Shown: positions 48,900 through 61,728, counted from the stretch's first letter. The stretch: 64,000 bases of DNA from Begonia masoniana (GCA_022432975.1 CM039511.1:19990557-20054556), one strand, 5' to 3'. Made by a program: numbers and translations. The notes: generated from the sequence alone by a model not told the origin.

Positions 48900-49766
48900 T
48901 GAAATCCTTTAGTGCAGAAAGATGTACATATAAGCTTTACTAAGATGACTGTCATTGATGAATTTCCTTTTAGTGTTGTTGAAGGAAAAATATTATTGAT
49001 TTTTTAAATGAGTTGGAACCAAAATTTATTGTTCCTTGTCGCAAAACTGTTGCGAATGATATTTTCAAGATCTACACGAAGAAAAAAAGTAAGTTGAAAG
49101 TTTTCTTTTCACAATTGAATAAAAGAGTATGTTTAAGCATTGATACATGGACGTCTATACAAATATAAATTACATGGGGATGACTGCAAATTTCATTGAT
49201 GTAAGTTGGACTCTGCATAAAAAAATTATCAATTTTTGTGTCATTCTTGATCATAAAGAAGAAACTATTGCTATGATTATGAAAAAAATATTTATTAGAT
49301 TGAGAAATAGAAAGAGTTTTGACTGTCACAGTTGATAACACTTCTTCTAATGAAGTGACTTTGACTCTTTTGGTTAAGAGTATTAGAAACTAGAAAGGCT
49401 TGGTGCTTGATTGAGAGTTTATGCATGTTAGATACTTTGCTCATATTGTATATTTGATTGATTGCAATGGCCTAAAAGAGCATAATGATTCTATTATAAA
49501 TATTCGTAAAGCTGTAAAATATGCCAGGTCTTTGCCTGCGATGATGCATAAGTTCAAAGCATGTGTTGAAAGTGCAAAGATTACATGTAAAAATAGCGTG
49601 TGTCTTGATGTTTCAACTCGATGGAACTCAACGTACTTAATGTTGTACACTGCTGAAAAGTTTAAAAAAACTTTTGCAAAATTGGGTGAATATGACATTC
49701 AATTCATATTCGAGTTTCATGAAGATGAAAATGTAAGTGGTCCTCTCATTGATGAAGATTGGCGAA
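48900..49766 (+). pseudogene. hAT transposase remnant (element 2)
   Basis: Readable pieces in order: IDEFPFSVVEG (about 48,955), LEPKFIVP..KTVAND and IYTKKK (about 49,010-49,085), KRVCLSIDTW (49,125), NYMGMTANFIDVSWTLHKKIINF (about 49,165-49,235), then a long open stretch 49,421-49,760 with AHIVYLIDCNGLKE, CLDVSTRWNSTYLML and a DEDW end. These are hAT core motifs. Frameshifts occur near 49,150, and several stops precede 49,421. The sequence switches to gypsy integrase at about 49,766. Confidence 0.8.
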
Positions 49767-52700
49767 GCATATCCTCCAACGTTTGGATAGTTCTCTCGGA
49801 TTGTCCATCAGTTTGGGGATGAAAGGCTGTGCTAAAACTAAGCTGTGTTCCCATAGCCTTGTGCATACATTTCCAAAACTTAGATGTAAATCTGGAGTCT
49901 CGGTCTGAAACTATGGTGTTTGGAACTCCATGCAGTCTAACAACCTCGTGCACATACAACTCATCCAATTGATCCATCGAGTATGTTATCTTTATTGGCA
50001 GAAAGTGAGCTGATTTGGTTAAACGATCAACTACTACCCAAATTGCATCGTGACCTTTTGTTGTTCTAGGTAATCCTATAACAAAATCCATAGTTATTTG
50101 TTCCCATTTCCATTCAGGAATTGGTAAGGGTTGTAATGTTCCAGCAGGCCTCTGATGTTCAGCTTTGACTTGCTGGCAGACCAGACATGACTCCACATGC
50201 TCCGCCACACTTCTCTTCATACCTGGCCACCAATAATGTTGCTTGAGATCTCTGTACATTTTCGTACCTCCAGGATGAACTGAAAATCTGGAGGAATGTG
50301 CCTTAGATAGGATTTCCTTTCTAAGTTCAGTATCAGCCGGAACAAACCATCTATTTCGAAACTTGAGAATTCCATCAACTGAGCAGTTGAAATCCGACTT
50401 GTCAGTAGAATCTATGCACAACTTATACTTATTACATTCAGCGTCATTCATTTGAACTTCCTTTATTTTCTCCAAAATAGTAGGCCTCAAGAACATGGCC
50501 GAAAGCATGGCCGACGCATTAGATACAGCTTACAGGTTAAATCTTTGGAATTCTGTCTCTAAGGCTATTGGTATGTTTAAAATCAATGCAGAGACTGAAG
50601 GAGTCACTCTACTCAAAGCATCAGCCACAACATTAGCCTTGCCAGGGTGGTACTTAATCTCAAAATCATAATCTTTGACAAACTCTAACCACTTACGTTG
50701 CCTCATATTCAGTTCTTTCTGTGTGAAAATGTATTTCAGACTTTTATGATCCGAAAATATCTCACAAACTTGTTCGTACAGGTAGTGCCTCCAAATCTTT
50801 AATGCAAAAACCACAGCAGCTAATTCTAAGTCATGTGTGGGGTAATTCTTTTCGTGTACTTTTAACTGCCTAGAGGCATAAGCTATAACCTTTTCATCTT
50901 GCATTAACACACATCCAAGACCAATCTTGGAAGCATCACAGTAAATGCTAAACTTTCCACTCTCATCGGGTAGGGTCAATATAGGGGCATTGGTCAGTTT
51001 CTTTTTCAAGGTCTGGAAACTGGACTCACACCCCTCTGTCCAAGCATACTTGATATTTTTCCTAGTTAACCGAGTGAGGGGTGTTGCAATCTTTGAGAAT
51101 CCTTCAATAAATTTTCTGTAATATCCTGCTAACCCGAGGAAACTTCGAATATCTGTAGCATTCTTCGGTTGGGGCCACTCCTTAACTGCTTGAACCTTGG
51201 CTGGATCGACAGATATCCCATCACCAGAGATCACATGACCAAGATAGTGAACTCTGTCCAACCAAAACTCACACTTGGAAAACTTAGTATAAAGTTGGTG
51301 CTGTCTAAGTACTCCTAACACCAAACTCAAATGCCTTGCATGCTCATCCTTAGTTCTAGAATAGATCAGAATGTCGTCTATGAATACTATGACAAACTTG
51401 TCCAAATACTCGTGAAACACCCTATTCATGAGATCCATGAAGGCTGCTGGTGCATTTGTCAAACCAAAAGACATAACCAAATACTCATAATGCTCATACC
51501 TTGTGCGAAAGGCAGTCTTTGGGATATCTTCAGATTTAACCTTCAACTGGTAATAACCGGACCTAAGGTCAATTTTTGAGAAAACTCTTGCACCCTTAAG
51601 CTGATCAAATAAATCATCGATCCTCGGCAGCGGATACTTGTTCTTGACAGTTAGCTTATTCAATTCTCTATAGTCTATGCACATACGCATTGATCCATCC
51701 TTCTTTTTGACAAAAAGGACAGGTGCACCCCATGGTGAAAAGCTAGGGCGTATGAACCCCTTTTCCAACAAGTCCTCTAACTGTTTCTTCAACTCTTTAA
51801 GTTCTGTTGGTGCTAGTCTATATGGATTCTTAGATACTGGCTCAGCGCCGGGGTAAACATCTACCACAAATTCAATTTCCCTATCCGGTGGCAAACCAGG
51901 AAGGTCATCTAGAAATACTTCTAGAAAATTTTGGACAACTAAAACATCCTTGGGGTTCGATTTCTCTACAGTTTGTGTGTCTAAAACACTGGCCAAAAAG
52001 CACAAATATTCTCTGTAAGGGGAGGGTCTACAACTAACAGAAGTCATTACAGTCATTTCCTTACTCTTCTTCAGGGCTTGGAAAGTATGGTTTAAACAAC
52101 TAGGGGGGTGAAAACTAACTATTCCAGTTCTACAATCTATAGTAGTATAATGCTTAAACAACCAATCCATTCCTAGGATCACGTCAAATCCCATTATGTC
52201 CATAACAATAAGATCAGCAGGCAAATTCATGTTCTCTACTAACACCACACTATCAGGCATCATTTGACTGGAGTGCATGTGCTCACCAGAAGGTAATGCT
52301 ACGTTATACACATGCTCAGAAGGAGTAAACCGTACATCTAACTTATCAGCAAATGTAGAGGCTATAAAAGAATGAGTTGCACCTGAATCTATCAAAGTAA
52401 AAGCAGGTACATAGTTAATCAATATAGTACCTGACACTACAGCAGGCTGGTCCTCACCGCCTGACTCCATCATGGAGAATATTCTTGGCTTAATCCTGGC
52501 AGGGCCACCCTTCAGAGCTGGGCAGTCTCTGTTGACATGGCCAACCTTGTTGCAATGGAAACATCGAACGATCCGGGGCTTTGGGCAATCCTTGTACAAA
52601 TGTCCAACCTCTTCACAGTTAAAACACTTACCCGATCCAAATCTACACTCACCCAAGTGATTCTTTGAACATTTCGGGCATTGAGGAAACTTCTGGGTAT

Positions 52701-53532
52701 TCAGTACCCTCTTTCCGGATCCTTGGTTACTTTGGCCTTCACTTGGCCTCTTCTCTCCCCTCTGATGGTGTGGCTGGATACACTTTTGCGAAACCTCATT
52801 TGGTCTAGCACACTTCCCTTCAGCTTCTTCCACTTCCAGAGCAGTGGACACAACTTCACTGAACGTTAAACCTTTAATGCCACAGAATTGGACTCCTCGA
52901 TAAATCTTCGGCTTCAGTCCATGCACAAATTTGAATACCTTATCCTCGTCCTTATGAGCAAAATGTCCAGCAAACCTGGACAAGGACTCAAATTGCCTAC
53001 TGTACTCTGCCACCGACCCTGTCTGCTTCAAATTCAGAAACTCCAACTTCTTTGCGGTTTGGACCGTGCTATTAAAATATTTCTCATAAAAGATGTCCTT
53101 AAACTGTGACCAAGTCATAGTCAGAATGTCAGTGGTGGTTTCAACTGTTTCCCACCAGAGTTGAGCTTCACCAGCCAAATGGAACGTGGCCAACGTGACT
53201 TTGTCCCCTTCCCCAATATTGGCACACCTAAACATACTCTCAATTTTTCTAAGCCAACCCTCAGCAATGACTGGATCAGTTGACTGACCATCAAACGTGG
53301 GTGGTCTCAGTCTCCGGAATCTATCTCCAGAATGTTCACTGCTAGAACCCGAGTTGGCACTTCCTTGTGTCTCCCGGCTCAACAGCACTTCTAATTGGTC
53401 AGACTGTTGACGAACTATATCAGTCTGTTGACGCATCAATTCTGTCAGCTGCCTAATTACACTAGAGTTCTCCTCCCGCCTCGGACTTGGTATCTCCCTT
53501 GGTAACCTTGGTCTTCCTGGTCGTCTAGACAT
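49767..53532 (-). pseudogene. gag-pol of family B, one stop and truncated
   Basis: Almost intact: 1,000 codons from 53,532, one TAA at 50,530-50,532, then the same frame to the junction. Gag at about residues 85-200. Three zinc knuckles at about 281-330 ([40 protein letters not shown]). Protease [10 protein letters not shown] near 381. Reverse transcriptase with [11 protein letters not shown] and FIDDILIYS near 717. RNase [12 protein letters not shown] near 865. After the stop: integrase zinc-binding CLVCQ, then MDFVIGLPRT, SDRDSRFTSKFW and a QSERTIQTLEDML segment, where it ends. Without the end of integrase and the chromodomain it cannot be functional. Confidence 0.92.
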
Positions 53533-53672
53533 TTGCTATATTCCTGCACAAGGTTAATTATACTCTTAAATACCTAGTAGCTAAGGTTAAGGTAAACACT
53601 TACAGTTGTTGGAGTACCCCCATGCAACGGCTGGCACTGATGAGTAATCTTTTGAACAGTTTAACTGAATGT

Positions 53673-53683
53673 CTCTGATACCA
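53673..53683 (-). other. Primer binding site of family B element
   Basis: The minus strand reads TGGTATCAGAG, complementary to initiator Met-tRNA, three bases inside the LTR start at 53,687. Confidence 0.8.
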
Positions 53684-53686
53684 TAC

Positions 53687-56572
53687 TGTAATGCCCCGAG
53701 TTTTCTGAATCCAGTTTGTTACTCGTAAACTCGGATATTACAAAAAAAAAACTTGGACCAAAATTTAAACTTCCTTCAAAAATTCAAATTTTAACGTTTG
53801 ATAAAATATGAAAACTTGCAGCGGAAATCTTTGAGCAAAATAGAGTTGAGCAAAACTATGTAACAGTGTTTGAATGATCACATAAAATATTAAGAAAATA
53901 ATTCGACCGGAAGGGATGAAAGTTTAGGCGTGAAATACTTGAAATTTATGAAAGTCAAACACATCATCCGAAGAACGAAGTCAACCGGAAGGAACTGACG
54001 TAGAAAACAGAAGGTTTTTCCCTGATAACAAGACGACAAAGTTTTGACTACATCATCCGGTCACAAAACGACAAAGTTTCGACTACATCATCCGGTCACA
54101 AAACGACAAGGTACATCTCACATCTACAGGTGACGTCAGCCGGATGATTTCCTCATCCGATCGACTTTACCCTATATCCACCGGTGACGTCAGCCGGATG
54201 ATTTCCTCATCCGATCGACTTTACTCTATATCCACCGGTCGCAAAACGACAAAAGTCCTACTTATATCTTCCGATAGACGAAAGAACAACAACTCAACTA
54301 CTCCATGCTACGCCAACACAACTCTAATTACAGAAATGGAATTACTCACATTACTGAAATCATTCAAATGCCATTCTAACAAATGCATTACATAAAACAA
54401 ATCCAGTAAGTGCCATCGTCAAATCTCAGCAGAATACCATTACCAGAAAAACTCAAAACATTTTCAAAACATTGGAACAACTACTGTCATGAGGGCTCAA
54501 CCTATTCAAATCAAAACGTTGTCAACTTCACCTTTACTCCAACAGACATCAGTTAAACTGCCTCATCAAATACCAGGTCCGTGGCATTAGTGTGCTCCCC
54601 CAACCAGCCTATCCTTCAATGAACTCAGAAGGCTCACCTGCTGTAACTTCTTCACCTACATCACAAAACTCATCTATTAGCCTAATGCTAAGTAAGTAAA
54701 GTAGTAATGGACTGAAATGCTGAAACATAAATTCCTAAACATGCAATTTCTACTTTGGGATCAATTCTCCCAATGTCATACATCCTCTACTCGATTAAGG
54801 GGCGGATTAGTTCCCTTAATAGCTGAACTGATCCCTCTGTTCCCTTGGGAGTGGGATCAATTCTCCCAATGTCATACATCCTCTACTCGATTAAGGGGCG
54901 GATTAGTTCCCTTAATAGCTGAACTGATCCCTCTGTTCCCTTGGGAGTGGGATCAATTCTCCCAATGTCATACATCCTCTACTCGATTAAGGGGCGGATT
55001 AGTTCCCTTAATAGCTGAACTGATCCCTCTGTTCCCTTGGGAGTGGGATCAATTCTCCCAATGTCATACATCCTCTACTCGATTAAGGGGCGGATTAGTT
55101 CCCTTAATAGCTGAACTGATCCCTCTGTTCCCTTGGGAGTGGGATCAATTCTCCCAATGTCATACATCCTCTACTCGATTAAGGGGCGGATTAGTTCCCT
55201 TAATAGCTGAACTGATCCCTCTGTTCCCTTGGGAGTGGGATCAATTCTCCCAATGTCATACATCCTCTACTCGATTAAGGGGCGGATTAGTTCCCTTAAT
55301 AGCTGAACTGATCCCTCTGTTCCCTTGGGAGTGGGATCAATTCTCCCAATGTCATACATCCTCTACTCGATTAAGGGGCGGATTAGTTCCCTTAATAGCT
55401 GAACTGATCCCTCTGTTCCCTTGGGAGTGGGATCAATTCTCCCAATGTCATACATCCTCTACTCGATTAAGGGGCGGATTAGTTCCCTTAATAGCTGAAC
55501 TGATCCCTCTGTTCCCTTGGGAGTGGGATCAATTCTCCCAATGTCATACATCCTCTACTCGATTAAGGGGCGGATTAGTTCCCTTAATAGCTGAACTGAT
55601 CCCTCTGTTCCCTTGGGAGTGGGATCAATTCTCCCAATGTCATACATCCTCTACTCGATTAAGGGGCGGATTAGTTCCCTTAATAGCTGAACTGATCCCT
55701 CTGTTCCCTTGGGAGTGGGATCAATTCTCCCAATGTCATACATCCTCTACTCGATGCGGATTAGTTCCCTTAATAGCTGAACTGATCCCTCTGTTCCCTT
55801 GGGAGTGGGATCAATTCTCCCAATGTCATACATCCTCTACTCGATTAAGGGGCGGATTAGTTCCCTTAATAGTTTGTCTGTCACATACAGTTCATACTTC
55901 ACTGTTCTTACATGAAAATTCATTTTCGTAATCTTTCAAAAACATGATGCGTGACATACAAAATCATTCTCAATATGCATAACCCTACTGTTTTGTGATG
56001 TAAGCCCGAAGGTACATGCATACTTTACTTACCTGGTCTCCTGGAAATCGTTCGGTTTCAACTACTCTGGAAACTCTGCTCACCTACCGTCATAAGCAAA
56101 AATACCGATTAGATCACCACTAACCTTATCCTAAATCGTTCTGAAACCTAAGGGGCTCGTTTGAAATCTCTAATCATCATACACTCTCGGCTCAATACTA
56201 AAATCGAACTCAACTCACTCGCAGTATTATCAAAATACGCGCATTACACTATCTCTGCTATCTAGCCACTAAAATCTCGAGAAATAAAATGGAAAACTCA
56301 CCTAGTTTGAGGAATGAGGATCGGAGAGGGAAATCGCCTGGAGCTCTGCTGTGCTTGAGCTGAATACCGAGAAGGAAAATGAGGGTAACAGTGGCGGCTA
56401 AACCTCATTAAACCCTCCATTAAATACGTTATCCATTTATAAAATTGCTAATTACCTTTTTATCCTTACATAGTTATTAACTAACCTAATCACTTTTCTT
56501 CCTCAATTCTTCCATAAAATTAACACATTATAATTGGCAATTAAATTTGATTTAATAGAGCCGGGTGCTACA
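53687..56572 (-). repeat. 5' LTR of the family B element, 2,886 bp
   Basis: TGTAATGCCCCGAG to GAGCCGGGTGCTACA. Minus-strand reading: TATTTAATGG box near 56,415; donor CCAG|GTAAGTAAAG at 56,032; predicted 1,377-bp leader intron ending at 54,656 (TGATGTAG|GTG). The 96-bp minisatellite fills most of that intron. Downstream (54,030-54,250) are CATCATCCGGTCACAAAACG repeats and two TGACGTCA boxes (54,131 and 54,185). Confidence 0.88.
54757..55870. repeat. 96-bp minisatellite, 12 copies
   Basis: The unit contains GGGATCAATTCTCCCAATG, CGATTAAGGGGCGGATTAG and CTGAACTGATCCCTCTG. Copies are almost identical; the eleventh lacks 6 bp and the last is partial. As 96 is a multiple of three it opens a 404-codon plus-strand ORF (54,717-55,931) with a 32-residue repeat. 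That ORF is antisense to the element and is not a credible gene. Confidence 0.95.
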
Positions 56573-57410
56573 GTTTTAGTGGTGATTTTCATTTCTAGTT
56601 GTTTATGATGAAAAATGGTGTGTTTTTTTATGTTTTATGTTACAGATTGAGGATGACGATACAGACTGAGGATGACGATGCTGCAAACTGAAGGTGTTTT
56701 TGGCTTCAATTTTTTAAGATGTTCTTTTGGAAAAACTTGGCCACTTTTTTATTGGAGTTATCTAGATTTTGGAGATTCTTTCCTTTTTTCATATTCTCTT
56801 TTATCAAAATATAGTATGTTTCTAATCATAGGGAAAACTGTACTTGTTATGTACATTATGCATTTATTTGCTTTCGTTAGAATAGTTATTTGTCTTTATT
56901 TTTAGTAAAACATATCTATGAACTTTAGAGAGTGATATTGTCTTAAGAAAATTTATGGCAAATTAGAATGTTTTTTACTTTATGGATGATGGTTGTTGTA
57001 GTAGCATTTTTAGATGTTGATTAGTTTCTTAAACATTATTTATATTGAATAACTATGTGTGTTTTTTGGTGGGTTATTTGGATGAGAAAATTGAGTTAAA
57101 AATGATTGAAAATGGAACAAAAAATCTGTTCAAAATCGAGCCAAAAATTTGTTAAAACTGACCAAAAGTCTGCTGAAAAATCGACCCCCAACCTCTGAAA
57201 ATCGAGCTCATGTTGAAAAAACGACGAAGTCCAAATTAAAAAAAAAAAAAAAAAAACAAACCCAAACAAAAATTGAACAGAGGAGAATTGAATATCAATT
57301 GAAAACCAAACCTTGGTTTTCGATTCTTCTCGGTTCGATTTTGGTTTTCTTTACCCAAAACCGAACTGCTGTCCAAAATCGAACGGAACCAAATCGATTT
57401 CACTCCTAAT
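56573..57410 (+). mobile_element. hAT element 2, probable 3' end
   Basis: An intron-like end TTATGTTACAG| precedes ATTGAGGATGACGATACAGACTGA, resembling the acidic last exon of plant hAT transposases. AT-rich sequence follows, then AACCGAAC/GGTTCGATTTTGG subterminal repeats (57,300-57,395) and a TTCACTCCTAAT terminus (rc TAGGAGTGAA, close to the hAT TIR type). The matching left terminus was not identified. Confidence 0.5.
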
Positions 57411-58495
57411 ATGTCATGTGATGTTAATTTTATTTTAATAAAAATATTCATATAAAAAGTATTTTATTCTTGCTAAAGAAAATATTAACGGGTTGAATTA
57501 ACCTTTATCATTGGTCAATCAAACCTTATAAATCGCCGATTGCATAAAAAACAATTAGCAAACTATGATATTTTTATTGGTGTAGACATGCTGGCGTAGA
57601 TTAAAAAAATAGAGACACATGACATTTGTGGTTAAATATTTTGACGAAAATTGATTAGATATTATTTTCAGATCAAAATTGAAGACTTTAGACCACCCAT
57701 TTTCTAAACCTTTCTTCTTGCCTTGGAATGAAACATCGGTGGCATTTGTCCTAGTTGATAAACTAGTGGATCTTCTCTACATATGGAAAATCACTCACCA
57801 AATTCAATACTTTATTTATTCATAGCTTTAGATATAATATTATTATTAAATTCTATATGATCTTTTATTCCTTAATAAATTTATTATTTGAGAGAAAATA
57901 ATTAAAAATGTGTCCAGTATGTGCCAGCTGAATTCTCTGGCCTTGTTTTCTTTGGCCTTCTCCCAAACGCGACCTATAATGTAAACTCATGCGTTTGACT
58001 CGGTTCAAGATTGCAGTCCAAGGCAACTTGGACCATCAATGGATATTACTTAGCTTGGTCAACTAGTTCATACTCTCTCTCTCTCTCCAAAATTGGATAA
58101 CATTGTAGCACAGACAAAATAGCCAGTTTGAACGGTTGATCATTTAGATAAATTCATACCTAACAAGTGACAATTACTTTCAAAACCTTTGCATCCAAGA
58201 GTTGTGACAAAAACATCTTCCCAACATAATCTGGTAATGATTACGTCAATAAGTGTTTATATAAATTACGGGATTAATTAAAATTATGTATAAAATGGAA
58301 CTTTTTTTACTAAGAGAATGTAATATTCACCTCAACTAATACAAAACATCCATACTTTTAAAACTTGACTCATATAATTAAATCGAAGAAAGATATACAT
58401 ATATTTCGATATATCTTATGTTAAACAATTAGAAAGAAGTATAAATTTCGGATTCCGATTTGAAATATGAAAAGGATCTAGACCCATCATTTCTT
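57411..58495. other. AT-rich intergenic DNA downstream of the GA2ox gene
   Basis: No gene or element ends recognised. A (CT)n tract is at about 58,074-58,086. The last ~300 bases would contain the 3' UTR and polyadenylation signals of the minus-strand gene at 58,496. Confidence 0.5.
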
Positions 58496-60142
58496 TTATA
58501 AATCATGCTGAGATTGAAAGACGTGGAGTCGAGAATCAGCTAGTCGACAAGAGTAGACGACTTTCTTGAATTCTTCCCAAGTGAAGGGTTTGTAGAGGGC
58601 TTGTTCGTGAGGCAAGATCGTTTCGGGTAGGGCAAATATCTTTGCATCAAGGGGTGGCGCCCCAAAGTAGACCACAGACATTCTTGGCTTCGAAGAGTTT
58701 GCCATTGCTCTATGTCTCACGCTTTGGAACCTCCCATTTGTCAAAGCCTTCACAATTATAATAATCATATGTCGATTCAAATGATCACTAATTAATTAAT
58801 TGATTCTAACTATGACTAACCTGGAGTAAATCGCCGACCATGATGTAAAAGGCGGTGGGGTCAGCAGGAACGGGGACCCACAATCCATCGTGCAAGCATA
58901 TTTGGAGGCCTTCTACGTCATTGGATCGTAGGACGGTCACGATCTGAGGGTCAGAATGCTCCCCAAATCCGACTCTAGATGTATTTGAGGATTGGTGATG
59001 ATGGAGATCCGAAAGTGGGCCATACTCTTTGGTATCGGTGAGTGATGGAGGGTAATGATTGATTCTGAGGAGGGAGTCGCTGTTGACGTCTGTGATTAGC
59101 TTACTGAAGGCGGACTTATCAGCGGCCCATAGACCCTCGCACACTAGATCAAGAACTTCGCATGCTAATTCTTTGACTGCTTCTACGTAATTAGTCACAG
59201 CAGAACTGCACAAAAGAAGAAAAAAACCTTATTTGATTTCTCTGTTGACTTTCTTAGACAAAAATTAGTCAACCCCCACTAGAAAGAGGATTCATTGCAT
59301 GAAAAGATTTCTTCACATCCGTGTCCATAATATCATGGCCTCTGAGTACAGATATAATAATAATAATAATAAATATGTTGTATAATAACACATGTTAGTG
59401 TGTTTTTTTGGTACCTAGTTAAATTATATCAAGTCGTGTAATTAATTTATGAAAAAAATAATTATGATAGATTATAAATAATCAAATAATGCATCGTTTA
59501 TATTAATGAATGATACGTAAACTACACGTGACATGCCAAACTTTGTGCATGATTTTAGTGGCATACACATTATCCAAAGTCCATACGTTACCCTTAAAAA
59601 AACAACTTAAATTCTGTTTGTTTCCCAAGAAAAATATATGACCGTCTCGTAAAATTTTCTCAGTTCCCAAACGAGGTTTTCCCCCATTTCATATCAGTTT
59701 CTAGCTTCAATAAAATAATTAAACAAATAAAAAAAAAAGAAGAGCAAGGTAAACGATGATTTCTGTACCTGAATTTCAATGGATCATTTGAAATTGCACT
59801 GGATATTTCAGAAATTCTAAGAGGATGAAGAAGAAGATACTCGAGCTCACCCACGTCCCCATTCAGGCCAATCTTTCTGCAACCATAACCAAACGGCGAC
59901 GGAGCTCCGGGTCGGTTCTTATCAATGGCGGACTGAGAGAAGAAACCAACTCCTTCTTCTTCCAGCCTGTGAACCACGTCGTTTGGCACTCCATGGCTCA
60001 GCACCTTGAAGAATCCATATTCTTCACAGGCTTTCACCACTAATTCTGAGAGCTTTGATCTGTCCATGGAAAGATCAACGGTTGGGATTCCTCTTCCCTT
60101 CGTCTTCTTGCTTCGTATGGGAGTTGCAGACGATACCACCAT
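58496..60142 (-). CDS. GA2ox: Gibberellin 2-beta-dioxygenase (GA2ox, C19 type), three exons
   Basis: This enzyme inactivates gibberellins by 2-beta-hydroxylation of bioactive C19 forms (GA1, GA4) and their precursors, using Fe(II), 2-oxoglutarate and O2. It is soluble and cytosolic. Exons: 59,769-60,142, 58,821-59,205 and 58,496-58,747, with GT-AG introns of 563 and 73 bp. The joined protein is 336 residues, the normal family length. The N-terminal non-haem dioxygenase domain (about 17-115) includes [28 protein letters not shown] and [22 protein letters not shown], the GA2ox hallmark. Fe ligands: His208, Asp210 (FGEHSDPQ) and His265 (SVRHRAM). The 2-oxoglutarate-binding Arg275-x-Ser277 (RMSVVYF) is present. 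Exon phases agree and no stop or frameshift is seen. The Met at 60,142 opens with [15 protein letters not shown], as in other C19 GA2ox. The paralogue number cannot be decided from sequence alone. Confidence 0.95.
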
Positions 60143-60228
60143 TTTTGAAAAGTGGAAGAAGAAGAAAAAGGAGCTCGATCGTTATACTTTATCAGTTTTA
60201 GAGGGTTCTGATTCATCCTTCCCTCCTC

Positions 60229-60238
60229 TATTATATAG
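60229..60238 (-). promoter_or_regulatory. TATA box of the GA2ox gene
   Basis: The minus strand reads CTATATAATA, about 90 bases upstream of the start codon, so transcription probably starts near 60,200. Confidence 0.6.
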
Positions 60239-60246
60239 TAATACGT

Positions 60247-60281
60247 GGAGAGAGAGCGAGGGGGGAACAGAGAGAGAGAGA
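60247..60281 (-). promoter_or_regulatory. GA/CT-rich tract upstream of GA2ox
   Basis: GAGAGAGAG-type runs (CT-rich on the gene's strand) lie just upstream of the TATA box. Such GAGA tracts bind BBR/BPC factors in plants. Function here is inferred only. Confidence 0.35.
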
Positions 60282-61190
60282 GGTGATTGCTAGAAAAGAA
60301 TGAAAAGAAGACTATATAAGCTATAATTAATAATTTCCAGAATATAAAGGTTAATACTGAAAGCACTAAGGTGTGAAGTAAATTGAATTAATTACGTGCG
60401 TGCAGTAACCATGAACCTTTTTGAGAAATTATCCCCCTTCTTTTTCTATTTAAACTAGAACTTTGTGTAATTTCGATCTTATTAGTCAATATTGTTCGTA
60501 TTATGCCAGTATTTGCATAATGTTATTTCCTATGTGATTCCAAAATAAATTTGTAGTAAGTTAAAATAAAATTTTTACTTATGAATCATTCAGTTTTATT
60601 TCTTCAAAGCGATAGTAAAATTGTGCAACTTTTCTGCTAAGGATTGAGTCACCACATTTGTTGATTTTGGATTATTTTCATCTTCACAATTTAGACTACC
60701 ACAATATAATCTTCGTTTGAGATTAAAAGATGCAACCTAGGAGCATATTTCCATAATAACTATGAACAATAAATTGTAAAACTTTGCTTTGTTGAGAAAT
60801 TTGGTGTCGCGCTCAATTTTTTACAATTATAAACTCATAAAACAATGTATCATTTCATACTTAGAATAGTATACAACCTTTCCATAGTATAGATTCATAT
60901 CTTAAACTTTGTACAGAAGAAATCATATAAATAATTATGATTAGTTTCCAATGGTGGTATATAACCCGTATTTTCTGTAAAACGTCTCTTATAGTGCATT
61001 TGCAGTACAACACTCTGTCATAGAGATATAACGTTTTACTAATTACGCAAAGTAAGGTGACAACTTATAGCTTAACTAGTGACCTCAAAAGCCCTTCATT
61101 AAAAGAATATTTTTTAACCCAGAAGACCCCAGAATATGCAATCAAAAAAAGACCAAATATACCATGGAAGAATTCATCCTAACAATGCTA
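60282..61190. other. AT-rich region upstream of GA2ox
   Basis: Probable distal promoter and spacer. No ORF, RNA gene or transposon end recognised. Confidence 0.4.
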
Positions 61191-61199
61191 TAACATTGT

Positions 61200-61600
61200 A
61201 AGGTAAAATGCACAGTAGTCCCTGAACTTAAAAGTGAAGAACAATTAGATTCTTTAATTTTTTTTTAGAAAAATAAGTCGATGCACTTAGAGGTTTTAAC
61301 ATTTAAGTCCATGTAGTTAGGGTTGTCATTAATGCAATCAATTTTTTTTTTTTTACGTGTCGTTTATCTTTTCTACTAGACGATTTCTAAAGTGAAGAAT
61401 TTACGACTTTGGCAAAAAGACATGTTTTCGTTTCCTTACCAAAATATCTACTTTTTTGCCTGTGAAAATCGCCCATAAAAGAAATTGAAAACGTCACATG
61501 AAAATAACAAGACTGACAAGGTTATAATTGCTAATGCTACTAATTTTAGGGACTTGTTTTTCTAAAAAAACGTTGAAGAACATATTTGATTTTCATTTCT
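61200..61600. mobile_element. Possible decayed MITE
   Basis: AGTCCCTGAACTTAAAAGTGA at the left and TTTTAGGGACTTGTTTTTCT at the right form an imperfect inverted pair, the pattern of common plant MITEs beginning with a 'AGTCCCT' motif. Ends and duplication unresolved. Confidence 0.35.
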
Positions 61601-61728
61601 AAGTTTAAAATCTATTATTCTGATTTATAAAGAAAGGTAAATCAAGTAAATAAATCTGGTAAGAAAAAAATCCTCGGTAAAATAAGATTTCAGAGAATAT
61701 TTCAAATGAATTAACTCTTTTAAAAATA

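Larger units (their letters stand above)
46570..49766 (+). mobile_element. hAT element 2, left part
   Basis: The stretch holds CGGTTTGATTCAGTTTGG-type subterminal sequence (46,567-46,640), the (ACCGA)n array, a GC-richer leader (47,200-47,520) and an AT-rich intron-like region, then transposase remnants to 49,766. It is cut there by a truncated gypsy element. Its 3' end is probably at 56,573-57,410. The exact left terminus was not found. Confidence 0.55.
49767..56572 (-). mobile_element. 3'-truncated Tekay-type gypsy retrotransposon (family B)
   Basis: It has its 5' LTR (53,687-56,572), primer site and gag-pol down to the integrase core, where it stops abruptly against hAT sequence. The integrase C-terminus, chromodomain and 3' LTR are missing. 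The flank right of the LTR (from 56,573) looks like hAT 3' sequence, so the element probably inserted into the hAT, and a later deletion removed the hAT C-terminus and the gypsy 3' half. Same family as the LTRs at 1,505-2,983 and 24,135-36,029. Confidence 0.85.

Noticed and set aside
54717..55931. 404-codon plus ORF with 32-residue repeats
   Set aside because: It is produced by the 96-bp minisatellite inside a gypsy LTR and lies antisense to the element.
46550..57420. ATGACATG / ATGTCATG as the 8-bp duplication of hAT element 2
   Set aside because: One mismatch, and the left flank does not carry a terminal inverted repeat matching the right end.
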